Shown one piece after another: positions 1 to 10,863 of a stretch of 64,000 bases of DNA; the stretch's first letter is position 1; every line of letters starts with the position of its first letter. The translations under genes were made by a program, and so were the position numbers. The notes beneath the pieces are model-generated. The model had not been told where the DNA came from, searched no databases, and worked only from the letters and a program-made list of their open reading frames with translations. Origin of the DNA: Psilocybe azurescens (Eukaryota > Basidiomycota > Agaricomycetes > Agaricales > Agrocybaceae); assembly GCA_023853785.1 (NCBI GenBank), contig JAJIRX010000622.1, positions 806,001 through 870,000 on the forward strand, written 5' to 3'.

Positions 1-1
1 T

Positions 2-76
2 GATGATAAGATTGGTGATGATGAACAGGAGTTACAGGATGTGGATGATAATGATGAATGGATAGATGAGGACTAA
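2..76 (+). CDS. 3' end of an acidic protein, partial
   Basis: An open frame enters from the left edge and ends in TAA at 74-76. Its 24 residues are strongly acidic, rich in Asp, Glu and Asn, and finish with W-I-D-E-D. Only the tail is visible, so no function can be given. Acidic tails like this occur on some fungal transposase-like proteins, but nothing else here supports that reading. The 230 bases that follow hold no gene. Confidence 0.35.
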   Translation, partial: DDKIGDDEQELQDVDDNDEWIDED

Positions 77-309
77 AACTGCAATTTGTACCATAATTTC
101 GGATTTTTGGCATTTTATTGGATATAAAAATGTTAATTCAGCCTTTTAATTTATTGCTAGATAGCATACTATGTCCCTTGTACAAAAAAATGGAGGGAAA
201 CCATAAAGAACTCATGGAATTACAGTGTCTCAACATTTGTGATGTGCAGGGCTGTCACATGTGACATTATCAAGCCGCCGCCATCACAGGGATTGTGTAT
301 CCCCACTAA

Positions 310-914
310 CAGGAATGTAATGGCAGACATTACCATCTTTCGTCTAAGGAATTGTTTGTCAGGGTTGAACGTCCAAGAATAGAGTACTGCTCTTTTCGAA
401 ATGGGGCCTCAAAGCAATGAACTTTCGTAGGTTCAAGAGTAATTGCGCACGGTGATCCAATAATTAGATTGTTTGACAGTGTCCGAATGCCCCACCGATA
501 AGTAGGTGTATTAGTTCCGTCTTAAGGACAACTCGAGGAGATGAGCAAATTACGGCCCACAGGCCTCGTTTCAAACCTAGCTAATTCGAGATATCTTGGA
601 GGTGGGACTATGATTCCAGTTCTCCTCGAGCTTCAAGGCATAACCCACAGCGGCCAGAACATTTTATATCGGATACAGGGAGATCCGCTAGTCGCCGGTC
701 AATATCAAGAAGATCGATGTCGGTTATGGTGCCATACATAATCTAACGAGCACAAATCGTGCATAACATGGCAGGTCTACATGAGATCATTACCACGTTG
801 TAAGCGCTGATGCTGGACAAGAGCTTGCTTGCATAAAAGATAGCAAATCTTGAGGATGTAGATGAATATACACACATCTGGAGGAATATCGGTTATGTTC
901 ATGATCAGGGACAT
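310..914 (-). pseudogene. F-box paralogue, broken and truncated (copy A)
   Basis: Reverse-strand relic of the F-box family that has fuller members at 1069-2793 and 3137-4798. The ATG is at 914 and is followed by an N-I-T-D-I-P-P-D motif typical of an F-box start. The frame then shifts within about 20 codons. Matching blocks continue in other frames: the W-H-H region near 735, the A-D-L segment near 690, and the G-S-P-C block near 455. The C-terminal half of the family is missing, so the relic stops near 310. The F-box exon is followed by a GCAAGC donor rather than GT, as in copies C and E. Confidence 0.6.
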
Positions 915-1068
915 TGTGATTTAAAATTGACTGAAATTTAAAAACCTATTACTTACTAGTCTGCAGCCTTGCAAATATATCGGAGCATATGGGTCAATTC
1001 CGCAAACCTCGCAACTTCTTCTAAAAGCCAACAAATGTAGTTATGTAGAGTACGTAATGACGTTGGAT

Positions 1069-2793
1069 TCACGCTACAGTATGTATCTGACCAAATTCCA
1101 ATAAGTAAATCTCACTTGTATATAAAGCCATAAAAAGGCGACCAGAAGCCTCCTCAAAATACAATTCTCTACAATTCTTGGGTTCAAATGGCAGTCTCAT
1201 CTCGGGGACTAGCAGACTTTTCATCGTGGGGAGCGTTGTGCATGAGGTCGGAAACGATGCGATCGTCACCTCGCATTGGTCTGCGCTCCACACGGGGGCA
1301 CTGAGCGCCACACAGCTCGCTTTCCTGTCTTGCCCAAACGTGATGGATATGTAGTCGTGCTAGGTGGTATAGCTAACGTGTATGTGGCCTGGAATTCGGT
1401 GAACTGCAAATTTCTTTGGGAGGTGTCGATTGGAAAGCGGAAAAAGCCCAATCGTCCATCGGGGACAATATCACTGTAGTCATCGGACAATTCGCACAGG
1501 TTAACAAGCACCGTGAAGGACTTCAGATCAGAAAATGGGCATATAGGTTCGAAATCCAAAGCTTCCGGGTCATATACCTGCTTGACACTTTCATAGTCGA
1601 CGATGGACGATTCCCATCCAACAACTGGAATTTTATCCTCGGCCAGAGAGTATGATTCCATTATTTTCGTGTCGAATAGCTCCCTAGGCATTTCTCGAAC
1701 GTGTACTTTCATTTTTCGAGATATGATCCTGAAATTATGATATAGGGCGGACAGATTCTGACATCCGTTCGGATACCGTCAAATTGCTAATTCAAGCGAT
1801 GTTAATTAGATTGATTGAGAAGAATACGATGACCCAAAAAACGCACCGCAAGTTCTGGAGAATCTACCTTTAAAATAACATTTGTATTGGTGTTAAGAAG
1901 AAGTATTTGGTAAGATCTCGTAGATAGGTCCTCATTTACTCTAACGAGCAAAGTTGCTACTGCAATTGGTCCCGATACTTGCGAAAAGCCAAGAACACCA
2001 GAGTGTTCTATGGCATACTCTTTCATTATATAAGGTTCTTCAAAAGTATGGTCCAATGAACGACCGCCGTGCAGACACAGCTTATATACAGTCCATATGC
2101 TGAACGAATCGAAGTATCAGTGCTGTAATACGTTACAAGAATGTCTGGACGTATACCTTCTGTTAATACCCCAAGACGAGAAGTAGGGCGAACTGCCAAG
2201 GACTGATATAACAGCAGTATTCTGTTCTTTTGAAATGCGGCTTCAAAATGTAGGCCTTCCCTGGGCTCAAGAGCAATGGAGCAAGGTGACCCAACAATTG
2301 CATTGCCGTTTGATGCAGCATCAAAATGCCACAACGATAGACGTATTCGCCAAGGATCTCGAATATAGTATGAGGTCACAAGCCAATTACGCCCCAAAGG
2401 CTGCATCTGATCGTAATCCAGAGCCTCATTGTGTGGAGATATCTGGCTAACTCGAGAGATCCTGGGGACAGGTCTATCCCAGTTCTCTTCAAGCTTCAGA
2501 GAAAAAATCACAGAACGCTTTATATCGGAAGCAGAGAGATCTGCGAGTCGCCTGTCGATATCAAGAGGAAGGTCGATGTCGATATGGTGCCAGACATAAT
2601 TCGTTGTGCCTAGGTCGTGTATAATGCGGCATGTCTGCGCGTGAAATGACCACGACGGAGTAAGCACCGACGTAATGGACGGAAAAATATTTCGAAGTTT
2701 TACCTGGATGAATGAAAGCAAATCTTCGGGGCTGGTTTGAATACAAATGGTAATGATTATGTCTGCAGGGAGCTGAGTGATGTTCAAGCACAT
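1069..2793 (-). CDS. F-box domain protein (copy B), with frame breaks
   Basis: Probable F-box protein. F-box proteins link substrates to SCF ubiquitin ligases; the substrate is unknown. The ATG at 2793 starts a short exon carrying L-P-A-D-I-I-I-T-I and L-L-S-F-I-Q. A GTAAAA donor follows at 2703 and the next exon begins near 2636. The rest is a family-specific region with the block P-L-G-R-N-W-L-V-T-S, a segment around H-S-G-V-L, and a C-terminal block E-E-A-S-G-R-L-F ending at 1069. Three discontinuities are visible: near 2060-2130, at an A-run near 1712 where the paralogue has one more A, and near 1300. Copy C breaks at the first of these too, so that one may be an unrecognised intron. It is either a decaying gene or a real one with base-calling errors. 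Confidence 0.6.
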
Positions 2794-3136
2794 TGCATCG
2801 ATGGCTGAAGATAAGGAGGAAGACAACAACTGATAATTTCTATCCGAGTGGGGAAAGTGCAGGGTAAATATTTGGCATAGTGCCAAAAATAGATCAGACT
2901 GAATGCCTACAACCAATTTGCTCCAAGCAGTCTTTCAAGAGCGAACTGAAAACAGAGAGAGGAATTATCATTTCCGTCGAGTTGCTGTATATCTTCTGGT
3001 ATAAATGAGGTGTTGACGGCCAAACAAGTCAGTGCTTGCATCTTTGACACAAAACATACTGATAACTTCTCTTTGGTGACTGGGTTTTCGACAGGAGGCA
3101 TATCTAGTATAGAAGTTCGATTGTACTGGTTTAGAT

Positions 3137-4798
3137 TTAAATGAGGTCTAATATGTAGATTTCTCCCGTATGTACACCAACAAATAGTCTTCCTGAAGCT
3201 TCCTCCAAGTACAGCGCCTTGCAATCCCGAGGCTCAAAAGGTAGTGGCAATTCGGGTGGTTGCAAATCGACCACTAGACGAGGATGAAGAGATGGGTCCC
3301 CGTTTTCGGAAAGGTGGCCTTCATTAGATGGTATGCATCGTTATTCCACTCGTGCAAAAGCCATACGGCTCGTTTACCGGCTTTGCCTACGCATATTGGT
3401 TCCAGGGATACGTTGGGCGGTATTGTGAAGGTATGCACTGGCTTCCAATCCGTGAATCGTAGATCCCGTTTGGAAGTATCGATAGGAAATTGGTAAATGT
3501 CAACCACGCCATTTTCGATCGGAGAAAAGGGGGAATGGTTAATCATGACTGTGAAGGAATCTAAAATAGAGGATGCGTATACGGGCTCGGAGGGTATAGA
3601 TATTTCGAGATTGTGAATTCTGGCGGTTTCGTACTCGACGATGGATGAGTCCCATTTAACTCGAGGGATTGTCTCTTCATCGAAAGCGTGCGGTGGAATC
3701 GTTTTCGTGGAGAATATCTTGCTGGGCATCCTTCGAACGTGGACTTTAATTTTTTCGAAGTGCGACCCAATGATGACGATGTATGGAGGATAGATTTTGA
3801 ATTGCATTCGACCACAGTCAAAATTCTAGACAAGGTTTGATAAGCCGTAGTCAAGAGAATGATATGCGAAATATACGTGCGGTGATTTCTGGAGAGTCAA
3901 TCTTCAAGTACACATTTGTCTCGGTGTTGAGTAGAAGTATCTGGTGACTGCATGATATATGGGTGACGTGTACCACCGCAGCGGCTACAATTGGCCCAGA
4001 TATCTGCGAATAATAGAGCACGCCAGAGTGCTCTACAAGAAGTTCTTTCACCAAGTAAGGTTCTCCATAGTCGTTTCCTATAGAGCGTCGGCCTTTCAGG
4101 TTTAGATGATATATCGTCCACTGGCTGATGGAATGAGATCAGCGCCATGAATATTTACAAGGGTATCGCAATGGCTACCCTTTATGCGGTGCGACCGGAG
4201 AAGCTCCAAGAACCGAAATCAGAGCGCTTTCTTGTCCCTCTCGGAAAGCAGTATCAAAGGAAAAGGCCCTCACGGGCTCAAAAGTTATGACGCAAGCTGA
4301 TGATGAGCCGACCGACTTGTCACTCGGAGGTGCAGTATCCAAGCGCCACACAGATATATTTATCGTTGTTGACGAACCCCGAGAACGGTGTGAAGTCACG
4401 AGCCAGTTTCTGCCGAGGGGCTGCATATCCACGACGGCATTACGTGGATTGATTTTGGAGATTCGGGCGATCCTAGAGACACGTCTGTTCCAGTTCTCAT
4501 CGAGCTTCAGAGCACGAATCAGAGAGGTTTTTATTTCGGGGCCGGAAAGATTCAATAGTTTGCGATTGGTATCAAGAGGAAGATCAGTAGTGATCTGGTG
4601 CCAGACATAATCCGTGGAACCGAGTGCATGTATAACACGACATGTCTGCGTGTTCGAGTGACTGCGGAATTAGTACCCATGGGTGGAAGGTAAATTACAG
4701 GGGCTTGCCTGGATGAATGAAAGCAAATCTCGAGAGCCAACATGCAAGCATATGGTAATAATCACATCAGGGGGAAGCTGGACAATGTTAATGTGCAT
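3137..4798 (-). CDS. F-box domain protein (copy C), with frame breaks
   Basis: Paralogue of the gene at 1069-2793, in tandem on the same strand. The ATG at 4798 opens an F-box exon (L-P-P-D-V-I-I-T-I, then L-L-S-F-I-Q) that ends at a GCAAGC donor near 4709. The second exon begins after a CAG near 4652 and carries T-C-R-V-I-H. Further blocks match copy B: P-L-G-R-N-W-L-V-T-S, the E-H-S-G-V-L-Y-Y region near 4035, K-V-H-V-R-R-M-P near 3740, and E-E-A-S-G-R-L-F near 3190. It ends at a TAA at 3137-3139. Frame discontinuities lie near 4180, 4105 and 3280. The neighbouring copies suggest local duplication of the family. Confidence 0.6.
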
Positions 4799-4981
4799 CG
4801 CAAACGTGGTAGCTAAAGACAAAGGGGGAAGATTAGATTGCGGGGTTCTGGTTACAAATCATTACATTAACATCACCAAAGCTCGGCTCTTGTGATGTTA
4901 CTTTAAAGGCTTCCTTTCGCGAGCCGTCTCACCCCATGAACCGTCCACTTTCCCCCCTCAGACCACCCACTTTCCTCAACA

Positions 4982-7607
4982 ATGTCAGAGCTCGATAGCC
5001 TCTCCGACTCTGACTGGCTCGACATCGCCAACGGCAGAGACTCGGACGATAATGACTCACTCAGTGACCAGGACAGCGATCGCGACGAGATCAGTTCGAT
5101 GCCACGGTCTCGCCGGTCGTCGATAAGCAACGAGGACTCCGTAAGCAGCGATGTCGAGGCTTGGGAGGGCTTTGTCTCGGACGGTGGCGATGATTCAGAC
5201 GCTATCACTGGCATGTATACTGTGCCACTTCCATCTGCTCTGGGGGCTGAACCGCTTGCACTAGGGTTTGACCCCATAGCACCGATAGTCAATGAAGCCA
5301 CCGCAGAGGAGGATCAGCGAGTCAGGGAGGCTCTTGATCAAAGCTTTGTCGGCACCCTCAGTGCATCTGCTCGCTCTGCCACAGGCAGCATCCACCTGTC
5401 GAGCGCACACACCTCTATTCGTGATCTCCGTCTCTCATTCCCCGATCCGTTAACCAGTTCTAGAAATGAATTGAATAGCTCTTACGAATCTGTTTCCTCT
5501 CCTACAGAGACCACCCTCACCTCTTCCACCGACGACGACGAGAACGGTCCCGGAACCGAACCTGAACCTGAACCCACACCTTCGCTGCTCCCACTGTCCC
5601 CTCCGATTGAGGATCCGGGTCTGTCATCCACAACACCCGAGGTCCAACATCACGAGGTTCAACATCTTGAGACTACTGAGGAGAAGAAGGCACAGGCTGA
5701 ATTAGAAATAGTCCTTTATGGCACTTCTTCCGAGATTAAGTGGAAGTTTGTCCAGGAATTGATCCATGCGACAACTGCGGCCGGCCATGTCTCTGTTAGC
5801 AGTTTTCGGGAGGGCGAACAAATACAAAGCCTCCGTTTCATCAAGAACGCTGACAGCATGTCCACGTTCTTCAACGCCATCGATATCTCTGACCGAACTA
5901 CTAATGATATGGCTAAAGATGGCGTCGTGAGTATCATCCGTAGTAACCCTTTTTTATTCTTGGACATTTTTTCATTTCGCCTTTTTTTGTTTTGTCTTTT
6001 AGGACAATGTTGACCGTTTGGACTGTCCTTCACTCGCCGTTGTCTACTTGCCGACTCCCAAACTTCCTGTTCTTGCCTGGCATGATGCTTATCTCCCCGT
6101 CATCGTTCCAAGCTCCGGCACTGAACTCGACACCACCGTCATGCTTCAAAGTGCTGAAGATGATTGGGACCTTCTGGCTATCCCTTCTAACAGGGTTATC
6201 AAGCTCGGGACAAATAAATCGCCAATCTTCAACCCCAAGGACTTGGTCCAACTCAGCTCCTTGCAGATTATACAGATTCTCCGCGGAATCGGCCGCGATA
6301 CGAAGAAGATAACTGCCCTCAAGCCGCTTACCGAGCAGGTCAAATCGGTCAACGCGGTTACTTTGTACGTGTTCCCATCTTATCGTCTTTTTCGTACTAT
6401 ATTTTCTCAACCTTATCATTTCCATTTCTTACATAGATTTGCTCTGGTGTCGATTATCATGGGCTTCGCATTCAATACAGCATTCCGTCCGTCGACTCCG
6501 TCCCCGACGCCCACCGTCAACACGCCCTCGTCAGGCTCGTCGCATGCCGGTCAACTCTGGGGATTATTCGCTACGCAACCCAACAGGTCCATCCTGACAT
6601 CCTCAGTAGGAAGCACGTCGGCTTCAGGCTCGCTCAAGGACATGGCTCTGTCTGTGTTCAACCCTGGCAGCACATCGCTGTCTGTGACCCGCCTCCGGCG
6701 TCGAAGAGCCTCAGCATCGCGAGCGTCTCGTCCAAGGAGGTCTCGCATACCAACTCCAAGGCTGTCCCCGCAACCAACTGTCAGCAATGTACTCCAGGCA
6801 GCAGCGGTAGCGCTAACAAGTCGGGCTCCGATAAGGCGAGAGCGTCGACCGATATCGCCGTGCGGTCGAGCACGACCACTGCGCTCTCCAAGGTATCGTA
6901 CATGACGCCCGCTGTATCCAACGCTGCGTCCCACACCGACAATGCGTCCGGGTCCGGGACGTCCATCGTTGAGCGGGTCGGGGGCCTCCCCAAATCCACG
7001 GGATCCACCCCGGTGCGGAGCAGCCACTCAACCTGAACACCCTCGCCACGAACGTCAACGTCAACCTGAACGCCGTTTCCTCCGCGCTCGACGCCACCAC
7101 CAAGGCGCTCGTCTCCTCGCTCAGCAACGTTCACGCCGACCGCCGGCTCTCAGCCCTCTCGTCTACGCTCTCCGCGGCGGACGGGCTGCTCAGCAGCTTG
7201 CGTGCACAGACGGACGGCGTCATCCGCTCGTCGAAGGGCAAAGCACGTGCGCTGAGCACGCAGCTCGGTGGTATTCCTGAGCGCGTGGACAGGCGGAATC
7301 GGAGGGCGAAGAGGCGGGCACGAGAGTTGAGGGAGAGGGGGAAGAGATCGTCAGGGGAGTGACGGTGGGTGTGCGGGAGCGGACAGTGAGGGCACGGAGG
7401 AGAGCAAAGGAGCTGGGAGGTGTCGTTGTAGATGTGGGCACAGAGGTGTGGAATAGCTATGAGAAGGCCCAGGGGGATTGGGAGGGGGTGTTCGCGGGTG
7501 CTGGATCGGGTGGGAAGGGGGGAGGCGAAGGGGAAGGGGAAGGAGGGGGCAGTTGGTATGAAGAAAGATGGAAGGGGCAACAAGAAGGAGGAGAAGGAGA
7601 ATGTTAA
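4982..7607 (+). CDS. Uncharacterised Ser-rich protein with one membrane segment
   Basis: I do not recognise a named family. The ATG at 4982 starts a Ser/Asp/Glu-rich, probably disordered region of about 230 residues. A more ordered segment follows (around I-V-L-Y-G-T near residue 240) and continues after an intron at about 5929-6002 (GTGAGT to TTTTAG). A second intron lies at about 6365-6438. Just after it comes a hydrophobic stretch, F-A-L-V-S-I-I-M-G-F-A-F, probably one membrane span. Another Ser/Thr-rich stretch and a basic, probably coiled-coil C-terminus with R-A-R-R-R-A-K-E-L complete it. The best frame changes near 6680, 7030 and 7340, so the tail is spread over three frames. The layout fits a membrane-anchored protein with a long disordered arm; the role is unknown. 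Confidence 0.6.
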
Positions 7608-7795
7608 GCCGCCAGCGGAAGCTAGAGGCTGCTGGAAAGATAAACTCTCCGTGCGCAGGAAGATGAGGAAGGGCCTGGATTATCTCTGAATGTGGAATCA
7701 CGACGAGGATGCATCCCTTCGCTCTGGTTTATATGACGTTGAGATTTTTTCACTTCCTTTTATCTTTTTTGAACAATGTTGTCCCCAGTCCTGCT

Positions 7796-7811
7796 CCCCC
7801 CCCCCCCCCCC
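7796..7811. repeat. C16 homopolymer
   Basis: Sixteen uninterrupted C residues lie about 190 bases 3' of the Ser-rich membrane protein gene. Tracts this long are unstable in replication and hard to sequence, so the exact length is uncertain. Confidence 0.9.
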
Positions 7812-7888
7812 GCTCTCGATTATATGTAACTTTTTAAATAAACCAGGTCATATGTATGTACTTAAATAACCGATATACTTAACACGAG

Positions 7889-8517
7889 TCAGAATCTGTC
7901 CGCTATACATCATGATCCAAGGATCACATCTCGGAAAAATGAAACTACACATTCGGGAAATGCCTAGGAAGCTATTCTGCACAAGAATAAACGATGCAAA
8001 AACACTTTCCGATTGTTGGATGTAATCGTGCGTCGCTGAATACGAAAGCGTCGACCAAATTGGCGATCCCGAGCTTTTGGATTTTGAGCCTATGTGCCCG
8101 TTTTCTGATCTAAAGTCCTTCACCGCAGTGGCCATTGGTGTTTTCCAGGATCTCAACGGAGATCAGCTTGAAGAAAGAAGAATGAACGTCCTCCGCTTTC
8201 CTATCGATACCTCAATCCGCAACTTGCAACTCACTGAATTGTAGTCCACATCTAGCGTGTCTGGCGTTCCGGTTGGGCCAGACGGGCAAACGAGCCCGTT
8301 TGGGTGTTGAACGTCGATTAAACTCAAGTGTTAAAGGTATCCTTTTCGACTACATGCACATCGCCCCCTGCACCGGAAGATCAACTGGTGCCCGAAATTG
8401 AACTGCCGTTTGATATTCATCTATGTCAAGAGCTCTGCCTAGAGGAGGCTACTGGCCGTCTTTTCGTTGCTCTGTGCGGAAGCGAGATCTATATGTTAGA
8501 ATTTGGCCCAATATAAT
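7889..8517 (+). pseudogene. F-box paralogue C-terminal relic (copy D)
   Basis: Forward-strand relic of the C-terminal half of the F-box family found on the reverse strand at 1069-4798. It begins with the block preceding K-M-K-L-H-I-R-E-M-P, runs through C-P-F-S-D-L-K-S-F-T, and ends with E-E-A-T-G-R-L-F-V-A-L and L-E-F-G-P-I before a stop at 8515-8517. Stop codons and frame changes break it near 8024, 8245 and 8310. The F-box itself is absent. The A-run before M-K-L-H is intact here, whereas copy B has lost one base at the same place. Confidence 0.65.
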
Positions 8518-9147
8518 AAGAGGCTATTCCAGTTGTCAGTTTATCTCTACAAGTACGCTGCGGTGCCAATTCATTGCATCGCGATCTTCGTCGTGTTTTT
8601 TGACTGCTCTAATGATATTCGCTATATTTCTCAGCTGGTTTGGAGTATAGCATAATGCGTCGATACAATTTGCGGCTGAAGCGATACTCAAATAATGATT
8701 GAGTCAAGTCTGAGCTCCCTATACACTGGAACCAGACCACCCTGCCTCTGTGAGCCCTCTTAACGAGTGACTGTACATTTTGACGAACCGGATTTAGTCA
8801 AGTGGGCGCCCAATAGCCCACGTGTAGAGATGTCGTGACTGATCTTCCACAATCATGGTGATTGTAAACCGTGAAGAACGGATTATATGCTAGCACAAAC
8901 TCCCTGGCCCACGGACCGGCTGTCGACAGAGGCTATACTAGACAGCAGTTAGACAGATGTTATCATCATATGTGAGTGTTCTTAACGTTCCAATTGTAAT
9001 TTTAATGGAGGGAAGAGATAATCATCTGACCTGTCAGTGACAATGCGTCAGAATTCGCTTCCGTCCTTGTATAGACCCGAACACATAAAGTCTGGCACAC
9101 GTATGTGCGATAGTGCCGGTTAAGTTGCAAACCCCATCCTTTTCAGC
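8518..9147. other. Intergenic, nothing recognised
   Basis: Between the F-box relic and the 7TM gene. No conserved frame, repeat or RNA gene was recognised. The last part should include the 7TM gene promoter. Confidence 0.5.
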
Positions 9148-10457
9148 ATGTCAACATCGCACTTCTTCTCCACAGCAGAGCAAGAACAAAAATCTGTGAT
9201 CAGTGCAACACTGAACTCGTTTGCGATACTCCAATTTCTAATGGGTATGAATCTCTAATCCTGCTGGTTTAGACATAGAACAGATAATACCAACCCATCA
9301 TCGTCTTTAGGGCTTTACACTTTGGTTTATGCTAGTACCGTCTACCTTCTCTGTAAGTCATATACTTGAATATGAAGCGACACATGAAGTAAAGCTGCCC
9401 GCAGTGTCGAAGAAAACCCCGAGAACAAACCGTTGCCTTCTACTATTCGTCATCTCTCTGCTTTATCTATTCTGCCTGGGAATATCTATAATCCAGTGGT
9501 ACACCCTGCACCTGGCAATCGTGACTGACGGCGAGAATCGAGAATCGATCTTCGTTTCAATATTTCGAAGTTACTCAGTGTGGCTATTTGTACTTTTCAA
9601 TTTTTTTCTTATGGTCTGTTCGTTGTATCTGATGGGTTATTGGTTAGTAAAAAAATATCCATGTCCAAATCGCCAACTTATCCATGCATAATATGTAGAT
9701 TTGGAGATGCTATCACCTCTGGGGTCGATCATACCGTGTATTATCAGTTCTGCTGATACTTCTCCTTGCAGATTCAGGTAAGCTCTCAAGCCAGCTTCAT
9801 TACACCTGACTTTTCTCATGCGCGTAACATACTTTCCAAGGTCTATTCACTACTCTAGTGATTATGACAGGCCTATTTGGGATTTGGCCAACACCTAAAG
9901 AGTACACCCAGGCAAATACAGTCCGGGGTGCTCAATTATTCACGTCATTCGGAACCACCGTCATCACCACATCCCTGATCGCATACAGGTTACTTTCTGC
10001 CATCTCCTACAGGTATTCTTCCTCAAAAAAGCTACTCAAGCATCTACTTTTAGTTCTACTCGAATCTGCAAGCATATACTCCATCGTGATCCTCGTTTAT
10101 GCCGTCGGGTATATGATTCCATCTGTGTTAGTGATAGGATCTCCCTTGCAGAACGAACAGACGTACATGCAAGTATTTGTTTCAATCATTGGTGTACGTG
10201 AAAACATTTATTGCAGAGATAAGTAAACATATCTAAACCATAATTAGGGAATGGCTCCAACCATTGTAGTTGCCAGAATTTCCCTCACAAGTCCCAACAA
10301 CACGATACCATCGACTCATATATCCGTGATCCAATTTCACACCCACAGCGCAACTGGCCAAAGCGAAGGACAGCAAGATAATATCTGCGTCGACGATGTT
10401 GGTGATTCTGGAAAAGCTGACGGAGAGAAGAAAGCAGCGGTAGAAGGAGCGTGTTGA
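9148..10457 (+). CDS. Seven-helix membrane protein of Agaricomycete type
   Basis: A complete membrane protein gene with no frame break. The ATG at 9148 opens an exon ending L-Q-F-L-M-G. Introns follow at about 9244-9309 (GTATGA), 9351-9405 (GTAAGT), 9649-9690 (GTAAAA), 9775-9840 (GTAAGC) and 10193-10248 (GTGTAC). Joined, the exons give about seven hydrophobic helices. Features typical of the family are I-W-R-C-Y-H-L-W-G-R-S, with the charged W-R-C-Y at the start of a helix, and I-I-G-M-A-P-T-I-V-V-A-R in the last helix. A hydrophilic Asp/Glu/Lys-rich tail of about 50 residues ends at 10457. These proteins resemble small GPCR-like receptors, but their ligands are unknown. The start is chosen because it is the first ATG in frame with the first helix. 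Confidence 0.8.
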
Positions 10458-10863
10458 GCAGATGCATGTCTCCGTAGATGATAGCAGGAGTAGAACAGGT
10501 TGAACAGGCGCTTGTACTAGTAGACTAGCTTGTAGGCGCCCATCGTGCATATCACGTGCCATTCCTTCACAAATCATAAATCTGAATCAAGAGACTGAAA
10601 AAAAGCACAGAGACTTTTTCAAAAGTAGCATGGAAAAAGAATTAACCATGCGTCAAACTGCGTATTAACAAAGATAATTCGATGAACAAATTCTGAGCAA
10701 CAACCTTCCCTCTTACGCTCCCGAACCCGTCACCGCTGCCGTCAGCACATCACTGGCACCAGCACTGCTATCGACATTACCACCGCTAGCACTATCTTCA
10801 CCACCATCACCATCACCAGCCTTATGCACAGCAGCATCCTCACTCACATCCCCACCCGGACTT
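10458..10863. other. Intergenic between convergent genes
   Basis: About 400 bases between the 3' end of the 7TM gene and the 3' end of the low-complexity gene. The part from 10720 is rich in CAC/ACC triplets. No gene was recognised. Confidence 0.45.

Noticed and set aside
2060..2130. Very short (32-38 base) introns in F-box copies B and C
   Set aside because: Donor phases do not agree between the two copies, so a shared intron could not be established; recorded only as a shared discontinuity.
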